From contig JAJZEJ010000048.1 in assembly GCA_021828635.1 (NCBI GenBank), positions 1 to 8,977 of the forward strand: DNA of 8,977 nucleotides, in the 5' to 3' direction. Below are positions 1 to 6,797 of the stretch, in pieces; position 1 is the first letter of the stretch, and every line of letters begins with the position of its first letter. This DNA comes from Chloroflexota bacterium (lineage in GTDB: Bacteria; Chloroflexota; Ktedonobacteria; Ktedonobacterales; Ktedonobacteraceae). The position numbers and the translations under genes were made by a program. Below the pieces are notes generated by a model, which was not told the origin of the DNA, did not search any database, and saw only the letters and a program-made list of their open reading frames with translations.

Positions 1-779
1 TTGGATTGCCATGGGGTTGTGTTGGTTGCGCTTGGAGTCAGCGTTTGCATCTGAGCCGCCCGTGCCTGATTAATGCTCTGTTGCATGCTGGCTTGTGCGG
101 CAGCATTATTCACCGCAACCTCACTGCGGCTCAGGAGACGCTGAGCTGTTTCGCGACCACCGAGACCAAAGGATAGACCAAAAGCGAGAGCAGCGGCGAT
201 AACTATACCACCAAAGAGTTCATCGATCAGCGCGGGTGCGATATGCAACTGCTCTAACGCGATCAGCGCCGCGAAGCCAATGATGGACCAACGAGCAATG
301 CCCGCGAAGATGGATGGGTTGCCCACGTGAGTATTGGCTGTGAAACCACGCACGAGATCAGCCACCACGGTTGCCGCAATTGTACCCAGGAAGAGTACCA
401 GAATAGCGACGAAGACATTTGGGATATAGGCGATAATCTCGTTGAGAATATTCGTGATGGTGGTTAGACCCAGCGAGTCAAATGCGGGAATCAGGAAGAT
501 TAGGAAAACGAACCAGTAGACGACTTTTCCCAAGATGCCAGCCGCATCCAGCTTGATATTCATATTCTGCTCCAGGCGCGATAAGCCGATGCGGGTCGCT
601 AATCGGTCGAAGCCAACTTTGCGCAGGAGGAATGTGACTACCTTTGCTACGGCAGTTGCTACAAGCCAACCAACCAATAAAAGAACCAGGAAGCCGATCA
701 GTTTGGGAATGAAACTGAAGACAAGGTTTAAGGCATTGGTGAATGACGTGATGACGGCACTACCCCAACTTGTAACCAT
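1..779 (-). CDS. Mechanosensitive-channel-type conserved TM helix protein (C-terminus cut by window edge)
   Basis: Read on the minus strand, an open frame runs from ATG at 779-777 to the window edge, giving 259 residues without a stop. It starts MVTSWGSAVITSF. Hydrophobic segments lie at about residues 22-46, 84-100, 111-143, 158-177 and 187-207, followed by the motif FGLGGRETAQRLL (about 204-216) and a polar Gln/Ala-rich tail. Repeated amphipathic or hydrophobic helices ending in a 'FGLGGR..A..LL' motif are typical of the conserved TM helix repeat family (CmpX-like, grouped with small-conductance mechanosensitive channels). It should be an inner-membrane protein, possibly responding to osmotic or envelope stress. 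The start is backed by AGGA (plus positions 787-790) seven bases upstream. No MscS beta-domain is visible in the part present. The family call is from motif memory, not a search; the molecular role is inferred. Confidence 0.75.
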   Translation of the reverse strand, partial: MVTSWGSAVITSFTNALNLVFSFIPKLIGFLVLLLVGWLVATAVAKVVTFLLRKVGFDRLATRIGLSRLEQNMNIKLDAAGILGKVVYWFVFLIFLIPAFDSLGLTTITNILNEIIAYIPNVFVAILVLFLGTIAATVVADLVRGFTANTHVGNPSIFAGIARWSIIGFAALIALEQLHIAPALIDELFGGIVIAAALAFGLSFGLGGRETAQRLLSRSEVAVNNAAAQASMQQSINQARAAQMQTLTPSATNTTPWQS

Positions 780-815
780 TCGTCTTTCCTTTCAAAGGCC
801 ATTCTTTACAATGGC

Positions 816-843
816 TTGATATGCGATATGCTAAAAATCGCAA
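816..843 (-). promoter_or_regulatory. Candidate promoter for the minus-strand membrane-protein gene
   Basis: On the minus strand, TTGCGA (plus 838-843) is followed after 16 bases by TATCAA (plus 816-821). Each matches the sigma-70-type consensus at four of six positions, which would put the transcript start about 30 bases before the ATG at 779. A second minus-strand -10-like TATAGT at 882-887 lies inside the inverted repeat at 883-900 and has only a poor -35. This is a consensus match by eye only. Confidence 0.3.
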
Positions 844-882
844 CATCACAGTAATTGTTCAGATGTCATTCATACATTTTTA

Positions 883-900
883 CTATAAACATTTTTATAG
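883..900. repeat. Short inverted repeat, possible operator
   Basis: Perfect 7-base arms CTATAAA (883-889) and TTTATAG (894-900) flank the spacer CATT. The repeat lies between two divergently transcribed genes and overlaps a minus-strand TATAGT -10-like element. Such a position suits a dyad operator, but A+T-rich DNA gives 7-base arms by chance fairly often, and no regulator gene is present in the window. Confidence 0.3.
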
Positions 901-1042
901 CTGTTGGTTACACGGGAAGGTCTGCTAAAAAGTTGCAGGAAGATGATAAAAATGTGATGAGTAAAGAATTGTCAAAAAGGTGTGTGTTCTAAGGAAGATA
1001 CCGGCAAAATGATGTTGATGAGAAGCTGTATGGTATCCATCC

Positions 1043-1071
1043 TACCAAATCTAGTATTGTTGTGCTATAGT
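1043..1071 (+). promoter_or_regulatory. Candidate extended -10 promoter for the Trypco1-STAND unit
   Basis: TGC-TATAGT at 1063-1071 is an extended -10 element (TG, one base, then five of six matches to TATAAT). The matching -35 region at 1043-1048 is poor, as is usual for extended -10 promoters. Transcription would start near 1078, giving a leader of about 40 bases before the ATG at 1117. No other plus-strand pair nearby looks better, although TTGTCA at 969-974 lacks a suitable -10. Confidence 0.4.
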
Positions 1072-1103
1072 GTCTTCACAAAACTTGTGTCAACGTTATT
1101 TTC

Positions 1104-1110
1104 AGGGAGG
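1104..1110 (+). promoter_or_regulatory. Strong Shine-Dalgarno site deciding the Trypco1 start
   Basis: AGGGAGG ends six bases before the ATG at 1117. It is the best ribosome binding site in the window and favours this start over the in-frame ATG codons upstream (982, and others between 1009 and 1030). Confidence 0.75.
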
Positions 1111-1116
1111 CACAGC

Positions 1117-1479
1117 ATGGCCCAATATATGCAGTTTACCAGCCAGGATGGCAGTAAAGTTCTGATCGAGATGCACGACGATGATGATGGCGTTATTACT
1201 AGAGGCAATGTGAAGGCGACGGGCCTGGGCGCGATTGGCGAGAAGGCCGTCACAACGGCTGAAACTATTTTCGAGAAGGCGGTTGGGGATGCCGTGGGAG
1301 TAAATGTTCACGCACTCTTGCAAGCGGTACGCAACTTGCCGGTATTGGATCAGCCGGAGAGCATGGAGGTCGCGTTTGCGCTCAAAGCCTCAGCCCAATT
1401 CGGCAATTTGGTGATCGCCACCGGCACAGCCGAGGCTAACTACACGGTGACGTTTAGCTGGAAACGCAACAGCCAGTAA
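1117..1479 (+). CDS. Trypco1 (trypsin-co-occurring domain 1) protein
   Basis: A single-domain protein of 120 residues, starting MAQYMQFTSQDG. The fold signature is that of Trypco1: an N-terminal strand pair (about 3-19, with VLIEM), an acidic turn of four Asp (21-24), a central helix (about 38-58), a second helix ending LRNLP-like (63-76), then MEVAFALKASA (83-93) and a terminal strand pair with NLVIATG and YTVTFSWKR (97-117). This family was named because it sits beside or is fused to trypsin-like peptidases in STAND-type conflict systems, which matches the gene 14 bases downstream. There is no signal peptide or membrane segment, so it is probably cytoplasmic. Its biochemical role is unknown; it may be an adaptor, inhibitor or substrate of the protease. 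The start is set by a strong AGGGAGG site. The two genes almost certainly share one transcript. Confidence 0.82.
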   Translation: MAQYMQFTSQDGSKVLIEMHDDDDGVITRGNVKATGLGAIGEKAVTTAETIFEKAVGDAVGVNVHALLQAVRNLPVLDQPESMEVAFALKASAQFGNLVIATGTAEANYTVTFSWKRNSQ

Positions 1480-1493
1480 AAAGTGGGTGTGCC

Positions 1494-4400
1494 ATGCCCG
1501 ATGATACAAAATTTGATTTGCGGTCTGGTGTCGTGAGTATCCTCTACAAGCAAGCCATCGCCGGTACCGGTTTTGTGATCTCCGAGGATGGCTTGATTGC
1601 CACCTGCTCACATGTGGTGCGCGATGATGGCGAGCAAAGGCGTGGCGTTCCACTGCCAGCAACGTGTATGCTGGTCTTTCAGGCTACCGATGAGCAGCGC
1701 GAGGCCGACGTGATGCAGGAATGGTGTAAGCCATCATATGCCGAAGACGTGGCAATTTTGCGTGTCAAAGGTGGCTTGCCAGAGGGTGTGCGATCTCTGA
1801 TGGCTGGCTTCTCGCATGATGTAGCTGGACAGTCTATCGAGACTTTTGGTTTCCCGCCAGACCACTCGCAAGGTATTTGGGGTAAGGGCAATGTTGTTGG
1901 CTTAACCACCGATGGCGTTGTGCCAGTTTTGCAAGTGAGCAGTAAAGAGATTACGCCCGGCTTTAGTGGTGCGCCCGCCGTGGTCAAATATGAGCATGGC
2001 ATATCCCTGGTGGTCGGCATGGTGACGAGTATTGCCGAGCCGGATAGATATGGTCGATTAGGCGAAGTCGCCTTCCTGACACCTATCGAAACGCTACGCA
2101 CTGCCTGTCCCGCGCTCAAGGTGTCCGATGTTTGTCCCTATCTCGGTCTGGAAACGTTTAGTGAAGAGCAATCAGCTTTTTTCTTTGGCCGTCAGCAGGC
2201 CATCGACGACATACTGGAGAATTTACGTGGCAACAAGCGTTTTTTGGCGTTGCTAGGACACTCCGGTAGCGGCAAATCGTCGGTAGTACGCGCCGGCCTT
2301 TTGCCGTTATTGAGGCAGGATGCACTCCCTGGCAGTAGCCGCTGGGGCATTGTTGTAATGCGTCCAGGGGATAATCCTTTCAAGGTATTAGCAGCGCAAG
2401 GCGTTGTCGATGAGGCACATGATTTGAAAGTTGGTATACGGAACTGGCTCAAGCAGCAGAACAAAGAACGGCTCATGCTGGTCATAGATCAAGGTGAGGA
2501 ACTTTTTGTCAGTTGTCCAGAGGAGTTACGTCAGGATTTTATTCAGCAACTGGGTAGCTTGCTGGACAATCCTGCTCCCGTGACGATTCTCCTGACGATG
2601 CGCGTCGATTTCTATAGCTACGCTACGCGCTACACGGTGCTGGCAAAATGGCTAGGTAGCAACACACTCAATATTGCCACGTCTTTGTCGCACGAGGATG
2701 TGATCGACATCATTCAGAAACCTGCTCACGCGGTTGGTTTGAGTGTCAGTGCTGATCTGACGACAATGATAGTGCAGAATTTACAGGGTAGCGCCCCTGA
2801 TGAGCAGGGTAGAGGCATCCGTAGTACGATGCTGCCTTTGCTGGAGTTCACCTTGAAGCGTGTATGGGAGACATGTCACACACAGAGCGTTCTCACGAGT
2901 GTGGCCTATAACAGTTTAGGCGGCGTCACTGGTAGCCTGGGCCAGTGGGCCGATAGCGTGTTGTTCGAGCTTGATGAAACCCAGTTGCAGCTTGCGCGTC
3001 ATATCTTTACCGCACTGGTCCACCTGGGCGACGAGCGGCAGGGGTTGCCCGACGCCCGCCAGCGCCGCTCACTGGAGACACTGGTGCGGCATGTGCAAGA
3101 GCGGAATGCTGTGCAGCAACTGGTACAGTTGTTTGTGCAGCAACGGCTCCTGGTGACAGGCCGCGACGAGCAGACGCAAGAAGACAGCGTTGAACTGATC
3201 CATGATTCTTTAATTCGAGAATGGGCGCAACTCAAGCTTTGGCTGGATGATGACCGGGGCTTCCTTACCTGGCATCAACGCCTGCAAGTGCGTATGCAGG
3301 ATTGGATCGCGGCCAACAGAGACGAGATGGAGCAGCAAGATAGCAGTGGGCTGTTGAGCGGATTGGCGTTGGTGACAGCCGAACATTGGTTGAATGAGCG
3401 TCAGGCAGACCTCAGTGATGAAGAGCAGAACTTCATACAAGCCAGCCTCAAGGACGCGCAACGCTGGAAAGAGCTGTACGAAGACGCGGAACGCCAGCGC
3501 CAGATCGCTCTGGCACGTGGCCTGCAAGCTCAGGCCGAACTATTACTGAGCCAATACCCACATCTCGTCGAGCGCAGCGTGCTGCTGACCATCGAATCGC
3601 TGTGGCGCTATCCTCTGGCTGAGGCGCATGAATTATTGCGCTATGGCACAGCATTTTTGCGCCGCCGTTTGCGCATGTTTGCTCTAACGGATGTCACCAG
3701 CATAGCCTATAGCCCTGATGGTCGTCTGCTTGCTGTTGGTAGTCGAAACAAGACAGCTTGTGTTTGGGAGGTCAGTAGTGGACAACTTCTTCTAAGCCTA
3801 TCTCACCAGTATGAGGTGAACGCTGTGGTTTTTAGTCTCGATGGTCGTTTGCTCGCTACCGGTAGTGGTGATGCACTGCATTTTAACATACCGTATCCGC
3901 CCGATTCATTACAAAATGCTGATATGCCGCAACAATCAGTGCCAACCGAGCAAGGCATGGCTCAACTCTGGGATATCGCTTCTGGGCAAGCTGTATTGTC
4001 GCTACCGCACCAATACGCAGTGAACGCCGTGGCTTTTAGTCCTGATGCGCATTGTCGCTACCTGCTGACAGGCAGTGGTGGCACGAATACAGCAGGCTAT
4101 GCCCAACTCTGGGATGTGAGTACTACTGATAGTGCCACGCTGGTCTCATCACAAGAACACCAGGGCATGGTCGCATCAGTCGCGTTTCATCCTGACGGAA
4201 ACCTATTTGCTACCGGTAGTGCCACGCGCGACCTCTCTTTTGGAGGAACAGGACAGGTTCAGGTCTGGCAAACCGAGAATACGCACTGGCTATACTCATT
4301 GCCAGCGCACGAAGGACGTGTGGAGTCTGTGGTTTTTAGCCCAAACAAGATGTTGCTGGTTACTGCCTGTACAGCCGCTTACAAGCTGAATACAGGTACA

Positions 4401-5807
4401 ATCAGGTTCTGGTATGCCGATGCGCAAGGCTACAACCCTATAACTGCATATAATCAGCGCCGTGTGCAGGCGCTGGCGTTTCATCCAGGGGCCAACCTTC
4501 TCGCTGCTGGTAGCGGCAATGGCAATACAGCCATATGGGAGGTCAATACGAATCGTCGCGTGGCTATCCTGCCGCATATCGTTGTGCAATCGGTCGCGTT
4601 CCATCCTGACGGGCATACGCTGGTGACAGGCGGTTACGGCAATGAGAAAACGGGCGGCGTACAACTTTGGGAGACCGCTGCGCCGCGTTTTCCCATGCCG
4701 TTCAGACATGCCAGTGAAGTGCAATCAGCAAAATTCAGCCCAGATGGTACTCAGCTCGTCACTACCGGCGCTAATGGTTTTGTGGGACTATGGGAAGTCG
4801 GTAGTGGGCGTAGCGTGGCGTCCTTCACGCAAACATATAATGCTATAATTGCACAATTCAGTCCCGATGGGCGCTGGCTAGCAATGGCAACAGGTAATCC
4901 GCTGATTTCCTGGAATAGTGACGTGGTACTACGCGATCTGCACGATAACTTTAAGTCTGTAACCTTGCCAAAAAAAGGTATTCGTGCGCTGCAATTCGGC
5001 CTTGATAGCAATCTCTATGCTATCGCCTCGTACCAGGAAGCCAGTATCTGGTCTATGCAGGACATGCAGTGCCTTTTCGTGTTGCCACATACCACGGTAG
5101 TAAAAACGCTGGCGTTCAGTCCCGATGGCAAGCGACTCGTCACCGGCCACGAAGAAGGCATGAACTTATGGGATGTTGAGACCGGCCAACTACTAGCTAC
5201 ACATGAGCAGAAACAGAAGATAGAGGGTGCTATGTTCAGCCCGAATGGGCATTGGTTGGCGGTTTTCAATCAAAGTCAGAGCTTTGGCCTGAGCTATGAT
5301 GTTGCTATATGGGATATGGAGACCGGGCAACAATGCCTCTCCGTAACAGATAAATATCTCGGACTCAATGCCAGCTTTAGCCCTGATAGTTCTTGCTTTG
5401 CCACCATCAATGAGGTCCAGGTCAAGCTATGGAACCTTGATGATAACACTGTGCTGGCCGTTTTATCACACGAAGAGCCTGTACATGCGCTGGCTTTTAG
5501 CCCGAATGGGCAGGTCTTGGCGACGGCTTGCGCGGATAATACAGCCTATCTCTGGGAAGTTCCTGCGGGTCGCCAGCTAGCTCGTTTTGTGCATGCGGGT
5601 AGCGTCAATAGCGTCGCATTTAGTCCTGATGGGCGCTATCTCGCTACGGCCAGCGCCGACGGCAACGCCTATCTCTGCCTCTGGCGCTCAGAAGACCTGA
5701 TCGCCGAGGCCCAAGCACGCCTGACGCGCAATCTCACGCCAGAGGAGTGGAGTCAATATATCGGTAAGGAGCCATATCGCAAGACGGTGCCGGAGTTGCC
5801 GGATTAG
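1494..5807 (+). CDS. Trypsin-like protease / nSTAND1 NTPase / WD40-repeat protein
   Basis: A 1437-residue multidomain protein. Residues 10-205 form a trypsin-like serine peptidase with an apparently intact triad: His40 in TCSHVV, Asp85 in AEDVAIL and Ser158 in GFSGAP. At 215-235, PYLGLETFSEEQ...FFFGR opens an nSTAND1 NTPase, with Walker A GHSGSGKSS (255-263), Walker B LMLVIDQGEELF (327-338; Asp332, acidic 335/336), a TMRVDF arginine motif, LPLLEF and IHDSLIREW (His570). A helical region follows (about 583-730), then 15 WD40 repeats (about 734-1403) and the conserved tail LTRNLTPEEW...EPYRKT. In STAND proteins, repeats bind the trigger, the NTPase oligomerises and the fused domain acts; here the effector would be proteolysis. 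No signal peptide or TM segment is seen, so a cytoplasmic location is likely. The start lacks a strong ribosome binding site and lies 14 bases after the Trypco1 stop, suggesting translational coupling. The frame has no interruption. Target and trigger are unknown. Confidence 0.92.
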   Translation: MPDDTKFDLRSGVVSILYKQAIAGTGFVISEDGLIATCSHVVRDDGEQRRGVPLPATCMLVFQATDEQREADVMQEWCKPSYAEDVAILRVKGGLPEGVRSLMAGFSHDVAGQSIETFGFPPDHSQGIWGKGNVVGLTTDGVVPVLQVSSKEITPGFSGAPAVVKYEHGISLVVGMVTSIAEPDRYGRLGEVAFLTPIETLRTACPALKVSDVCPYLGLETFSEEQSAFFFGRQQAIDDILENLRGNKRFLALLGHSGSGKSSVVRAGLLPLLRQDALPGSSRWGIVVMRPGDNPFKVLAAQGVVDEAHDLKVGIRNWLKQQNKERLMLVIDQGEELFVSCPEELRQDFIQQLGSLLDNPAPVTILLTMRVDFYSYATRYTVLAKWLGSNTLNIATSLSHEDVIDIIQKPAHAVGLSVSADLTTMIVQNLQGSAPDEQGRGIRSTMLPLLEFTLKRVWETCHTQSVLTSVAYNSLGGVTGSLGQWADSVLFELDETQLQLARHIFTALVHLGDERQGLPDARQRRSLETLVRHVQERNAVQQLVQLFVQQRLLVTGRDEQTQEDSVELIHDSLIREWAQLKLWLDDDRGFLTWHQRLQVRMQDWIAANRDEMEQQDSSGLLSGLALVTAEHWLNERQADLSDEEQNFIQASLKDAQRWKELYEDAERQRQIALARGLQAQAELLLSQYPHLVERSVLLTIESLWRYPLAEAHELLRYGTAFLRRRLRMFALTDVTSIAYSPDGRLLAVGSRNKTACVWEVSSGQLLLSLSHQYEVNAVVFSLDGRLLATGSGDALHFNIPYPPDSLQNADMPQQSVPTEQGMAQLWDIASGQAVLSLPHQYAVNAVAFSPDAHCRYLLTGSGGTNTAGYAQLWDVSTTDSATLVSSQEHQGMVASVAFHPDGNLFATGSATRDLSFGGTGQVQVWQTENTHWLYSLPAHEGRVESVVFSPNKMLLVTACTAAYKLNTGTIRFWYADAQGYNPITAYNQRRVQALAFHPGANLLAAGSGNGNTAIWEVNTNRRVAILPHIVVQSVAFHPDGHTLVTGGYGNEKTGGVQLWETAAPRFPMPFRHASEVQSAKFSPDGTQLVTTGANGFVGLWEVGSGRSVASFTQTYNAIIAQFSPDGRWLAMATGNPLISWNSDVVLRDLHDNFKSVTLPKKGIRALQFGLDSNLYAIASYQEASIWSMQDMQCLFVLPHTTVVKTLAFSPDGKRLVTGHEEGMNLWDVETGQLLATHEQKQKIEGAMFSPNGHWLAVFNQSQSFGLSYDVAIWDMETGQQCLSVTDKYLGLNASFSPDSSCFATINEVQVKLWNLDDNTVLAVLSHEEPVHALAFSPNGQVLATACADNTAYLWEVPAGRQLARFVHAGSVNSVAFSPDGRYLATASADGNAYLCLWRSEDLIAEAQARLTRNLTPEEWSQYIGKEPYRKTVPELPD
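3693..5702 (+). repeat. Fifteen WD40 repeat units within the STAND gene
   Basis: Fifteen units each carry a variant of V-x-S-V-A-F-S-P-D-G-x-x-L-A-T-G followed by a strand ending in W-x-V or an equivalent. Fourteen would fill two seven-bladed propellers, leaving one for strand exchange or closure. Blades 2 (loop about 782-805), 4, 5 and 12 carry longer loops. Blades 9, 10 and 13 are the most diverged in the SPDG position or the WD turn. Blades 2 and 3 keep DNA-level similarity (3804-3843 against 4008-4047, 32 of 40 bases identical), pointing to a comparatively recent blade duplication. Confidence 0.85.
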
Positions 5808-6563
5808 TCACCACTTGAGCCGCTCTTTCAAGCTCACATAGCGCGGGTTGCCGATAATGATGTGATCGAGCAGGTCAATATCTAATAGCTTGCCGGCGCT
5901 GATGAGCTGGTGCGTGACCTCGATGTCTTCTGGCGACGGCGTGGGATCGCCGCTAGGATGGTTGTGGCTGACAATCACGCCGGGGCAGTTGCGAATGATG
6001 GCGGGGCGAAATATCTCGGCTACGCGCAACACGGAACTATTGACCGTTCCCTTATAGCTTCTGATCTTCTCAATGACCTGATTCTTGGTATCCAGAATGA
6101 GGACATGCATCTCCTCGTGGTCGAGATGCATCATTTCCATGCGAAATAAGCTGGCGGCATCATCGGCGGAACGCACCTGAAACTTCTTGTGCGGGTCTTC
6201 CAGCATTAAGCGCCGCCCAATCTCCAGTGCGGCCTTCAACTGACAGGCTTTAGCCGGTCCAACACCATGCTCATTGCATAAAGCATGAAAATTGGCACTG
6301 GTCAGGCCGTTCAGCCCGCTATATTTACGCATCAACTTCTGTGAAAGCTCCATGACGTTTTCCTGTTGGGTACCGGAGCGTAGGATGATAGCCAGGAGAT
6401 CGGAAGTTGGCAGAGCTTCAGGACCATATTTCTGTAAGCGTTCGCGGGGTCGGTCATCGGGTGACATATCATGGACGGTGGCGTGGTATTCGGCATGTTC
6501 TTTAGACAGTGTTTGTGTAACGAAAGATAGTTCATCCAGTTCATCGAAATTGGTCATAGTCAT
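5808..6563 (-). CDS. radC: RadC / UPF0758 JAB-domain protein
   Basis: A 251-residue protein of usual RadC length plus an N-terminal extension of about 35 residues. RPRERLQKYGPEALPTSDLLAIILRSGT-type sequence (38-65) and a helix-hairpin-helix region (about 83-118, with HGVGPAKACQLKAALEIGRR) precede a JAB/MPN metal-binding domain with H-N-H-P-S-G-D (His200, His202), Asp213 and a likely catalytic Glu183. These match the family's E / HxHx(10)D zinc site. The function of RadC is not settled: the original radiation-repair phenotype in E. coli was traced to recG, and some members are tied to transformation or mobile elements. I chose the ATG at 6563-6561 because AGGAG (6578-6574) lies 10 bases upstream and a strong promoter fits; a GTG at 6584 and an ATG at 6557 are weaker alternatives. 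Its stop abuts the stop of the convergent STAND gene with no spacer. Confidence 0.92.
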   Translation of the reverse strand: MTMTNFDELDELSFVTQTLSKEHAEYHATVHDMSPDDRPRERLQKYGPEALPTSDLLAIILRSGTQQENVMELSQKLMRKYSGLNGLTSANFHALCNEHGVGPAKACQLKAALEIGRRLMLEDPHKKFQVRSADDAASLFRMEMMHLDHEEMHVLILDTKNQVIEKIRSYKGTVNSSVLRVAEIFRPAIIRNCPGVIVSHNHPSGDPTPSPEDIEVTHQLISAGKLLDIDLLDHIIIGNPRYVSLKERLKW

Positions 6564-6601
6564 GATATGGACGCTCCTCACCACATAATATAATAACTAC
6601 T

Positions 6602-6630
6602 ATAATACTCCTTTATGAGCTTATTGACAA
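6602..6630 (-). promoter_or_regulatory. Strong sigma-70-type promoter for radC
   Basis: On the minus strand, TTGTCA (plus 6625-6630) and TATTAT (plus 6602-6607) are separated by exactly 17 bases, each matching consensus at five of six positions. Transcription would begin near 6595, giving a leader of about 32 bases that holds the AGGAG site at 6574-6578. This supports the ATG at 6563 as the radC start, since the GTG at 6584 would be only about 11 bases from the transcript start with no binding site. Confidence 0.6.
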
Positions 6631-6672
6631 TAGGCAAAATAGGGAAAGATGTGTTGGCAAAAGTATAGATGA

Positions 6673-6763
6673 GTATCCCTTTCACCCCTTCATTCGTGAC
6701 ACCTACGTCTTGTTGCACAGGCATTCGTGTAATGGGATACGCCGTGTCGAGCGGGCAAGACGT
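6673..6763 (+). repeat. Interleaved inverted repeats and a direct repeat in the acyltransferase leader
   Basis: Two inverted repeats interleave: GTATCCC (6673-6679) with GGGATAC (6734-6740), and ACGTCTTG (6705-6712) with CAAGACGT (6756-6763). The octamer CATTCGTG also occurs twice in direct orientation (6691-6698 and 6722-6729). They lie between the divergent radC promoter and the acyltransferase start at 6798. In RNA the two stems would cross in a pseudoknot-like way; in DNA they could be operator half-sites. I do not recognise a known riboswitch, and no convincing plus-strand promoter could be placed. Confidence 0.3.
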
Positions 6764-6797
6764 GGTATTACTGGTCTTTGTATGAGAGTAAGGGATA

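Larger units (their letters stand above)
780..1116. other. Divergent intergenic region, 337 bases, no convincing gene
   Basis: This spacer separates the minus-strand membrane-protein gene from the plus-strand Trypco1 unit. It is clearly richer in A+T than the flanking genes, especially from about 830 to 1020. It holds candidate promoters on both strands, an inverted repeat at 883-900, and two similar purine-rich stretches around 936-955 and 991-1015 (each with GGAAGAT followed by AAAATG). A frame in phase with the Trypco1 gene is open from an ATG at 982, but that start has no convincing ribosome binding site and would add about 45 residues unrelated to the family. I see no RNA gene here. Confidence 0.6.

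Noticed and set aside
982..1116. An upstream in-frame ATG at 982 that would lengthen the Trypco1 protein to 165 residues
   Set aside because: It lacks a convincing ribosome site, spans the candidate promoter, and the added residues do not look like the family; AGGGAGG six bases before 1117 marks the real start.
3693..5702. Periodic similarity considered as a CRISPR-like or satellite DNA repeat
   Set aside because: The period varies (roughly 120-200 bases), it is in frame throughout, and the conserved positions are WD40 protein positions rather than fixed DNA units.
5760..5860. Possible terminator hairpin at the STAND/radC junction (repeated GCCGGA near 5790-5803)
   Set aside because: The repeats are in direct, not inverted, orientation and there is no U-tract, so no terminator can be supported.
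6564..6584. GTG at 6584 as the radC start, adding seven residues
   Set aside because: The AGGAG site lies downstream of this GTG and upstream of the ATG at 6563, and the predicted transcript start leaves too short a leader.
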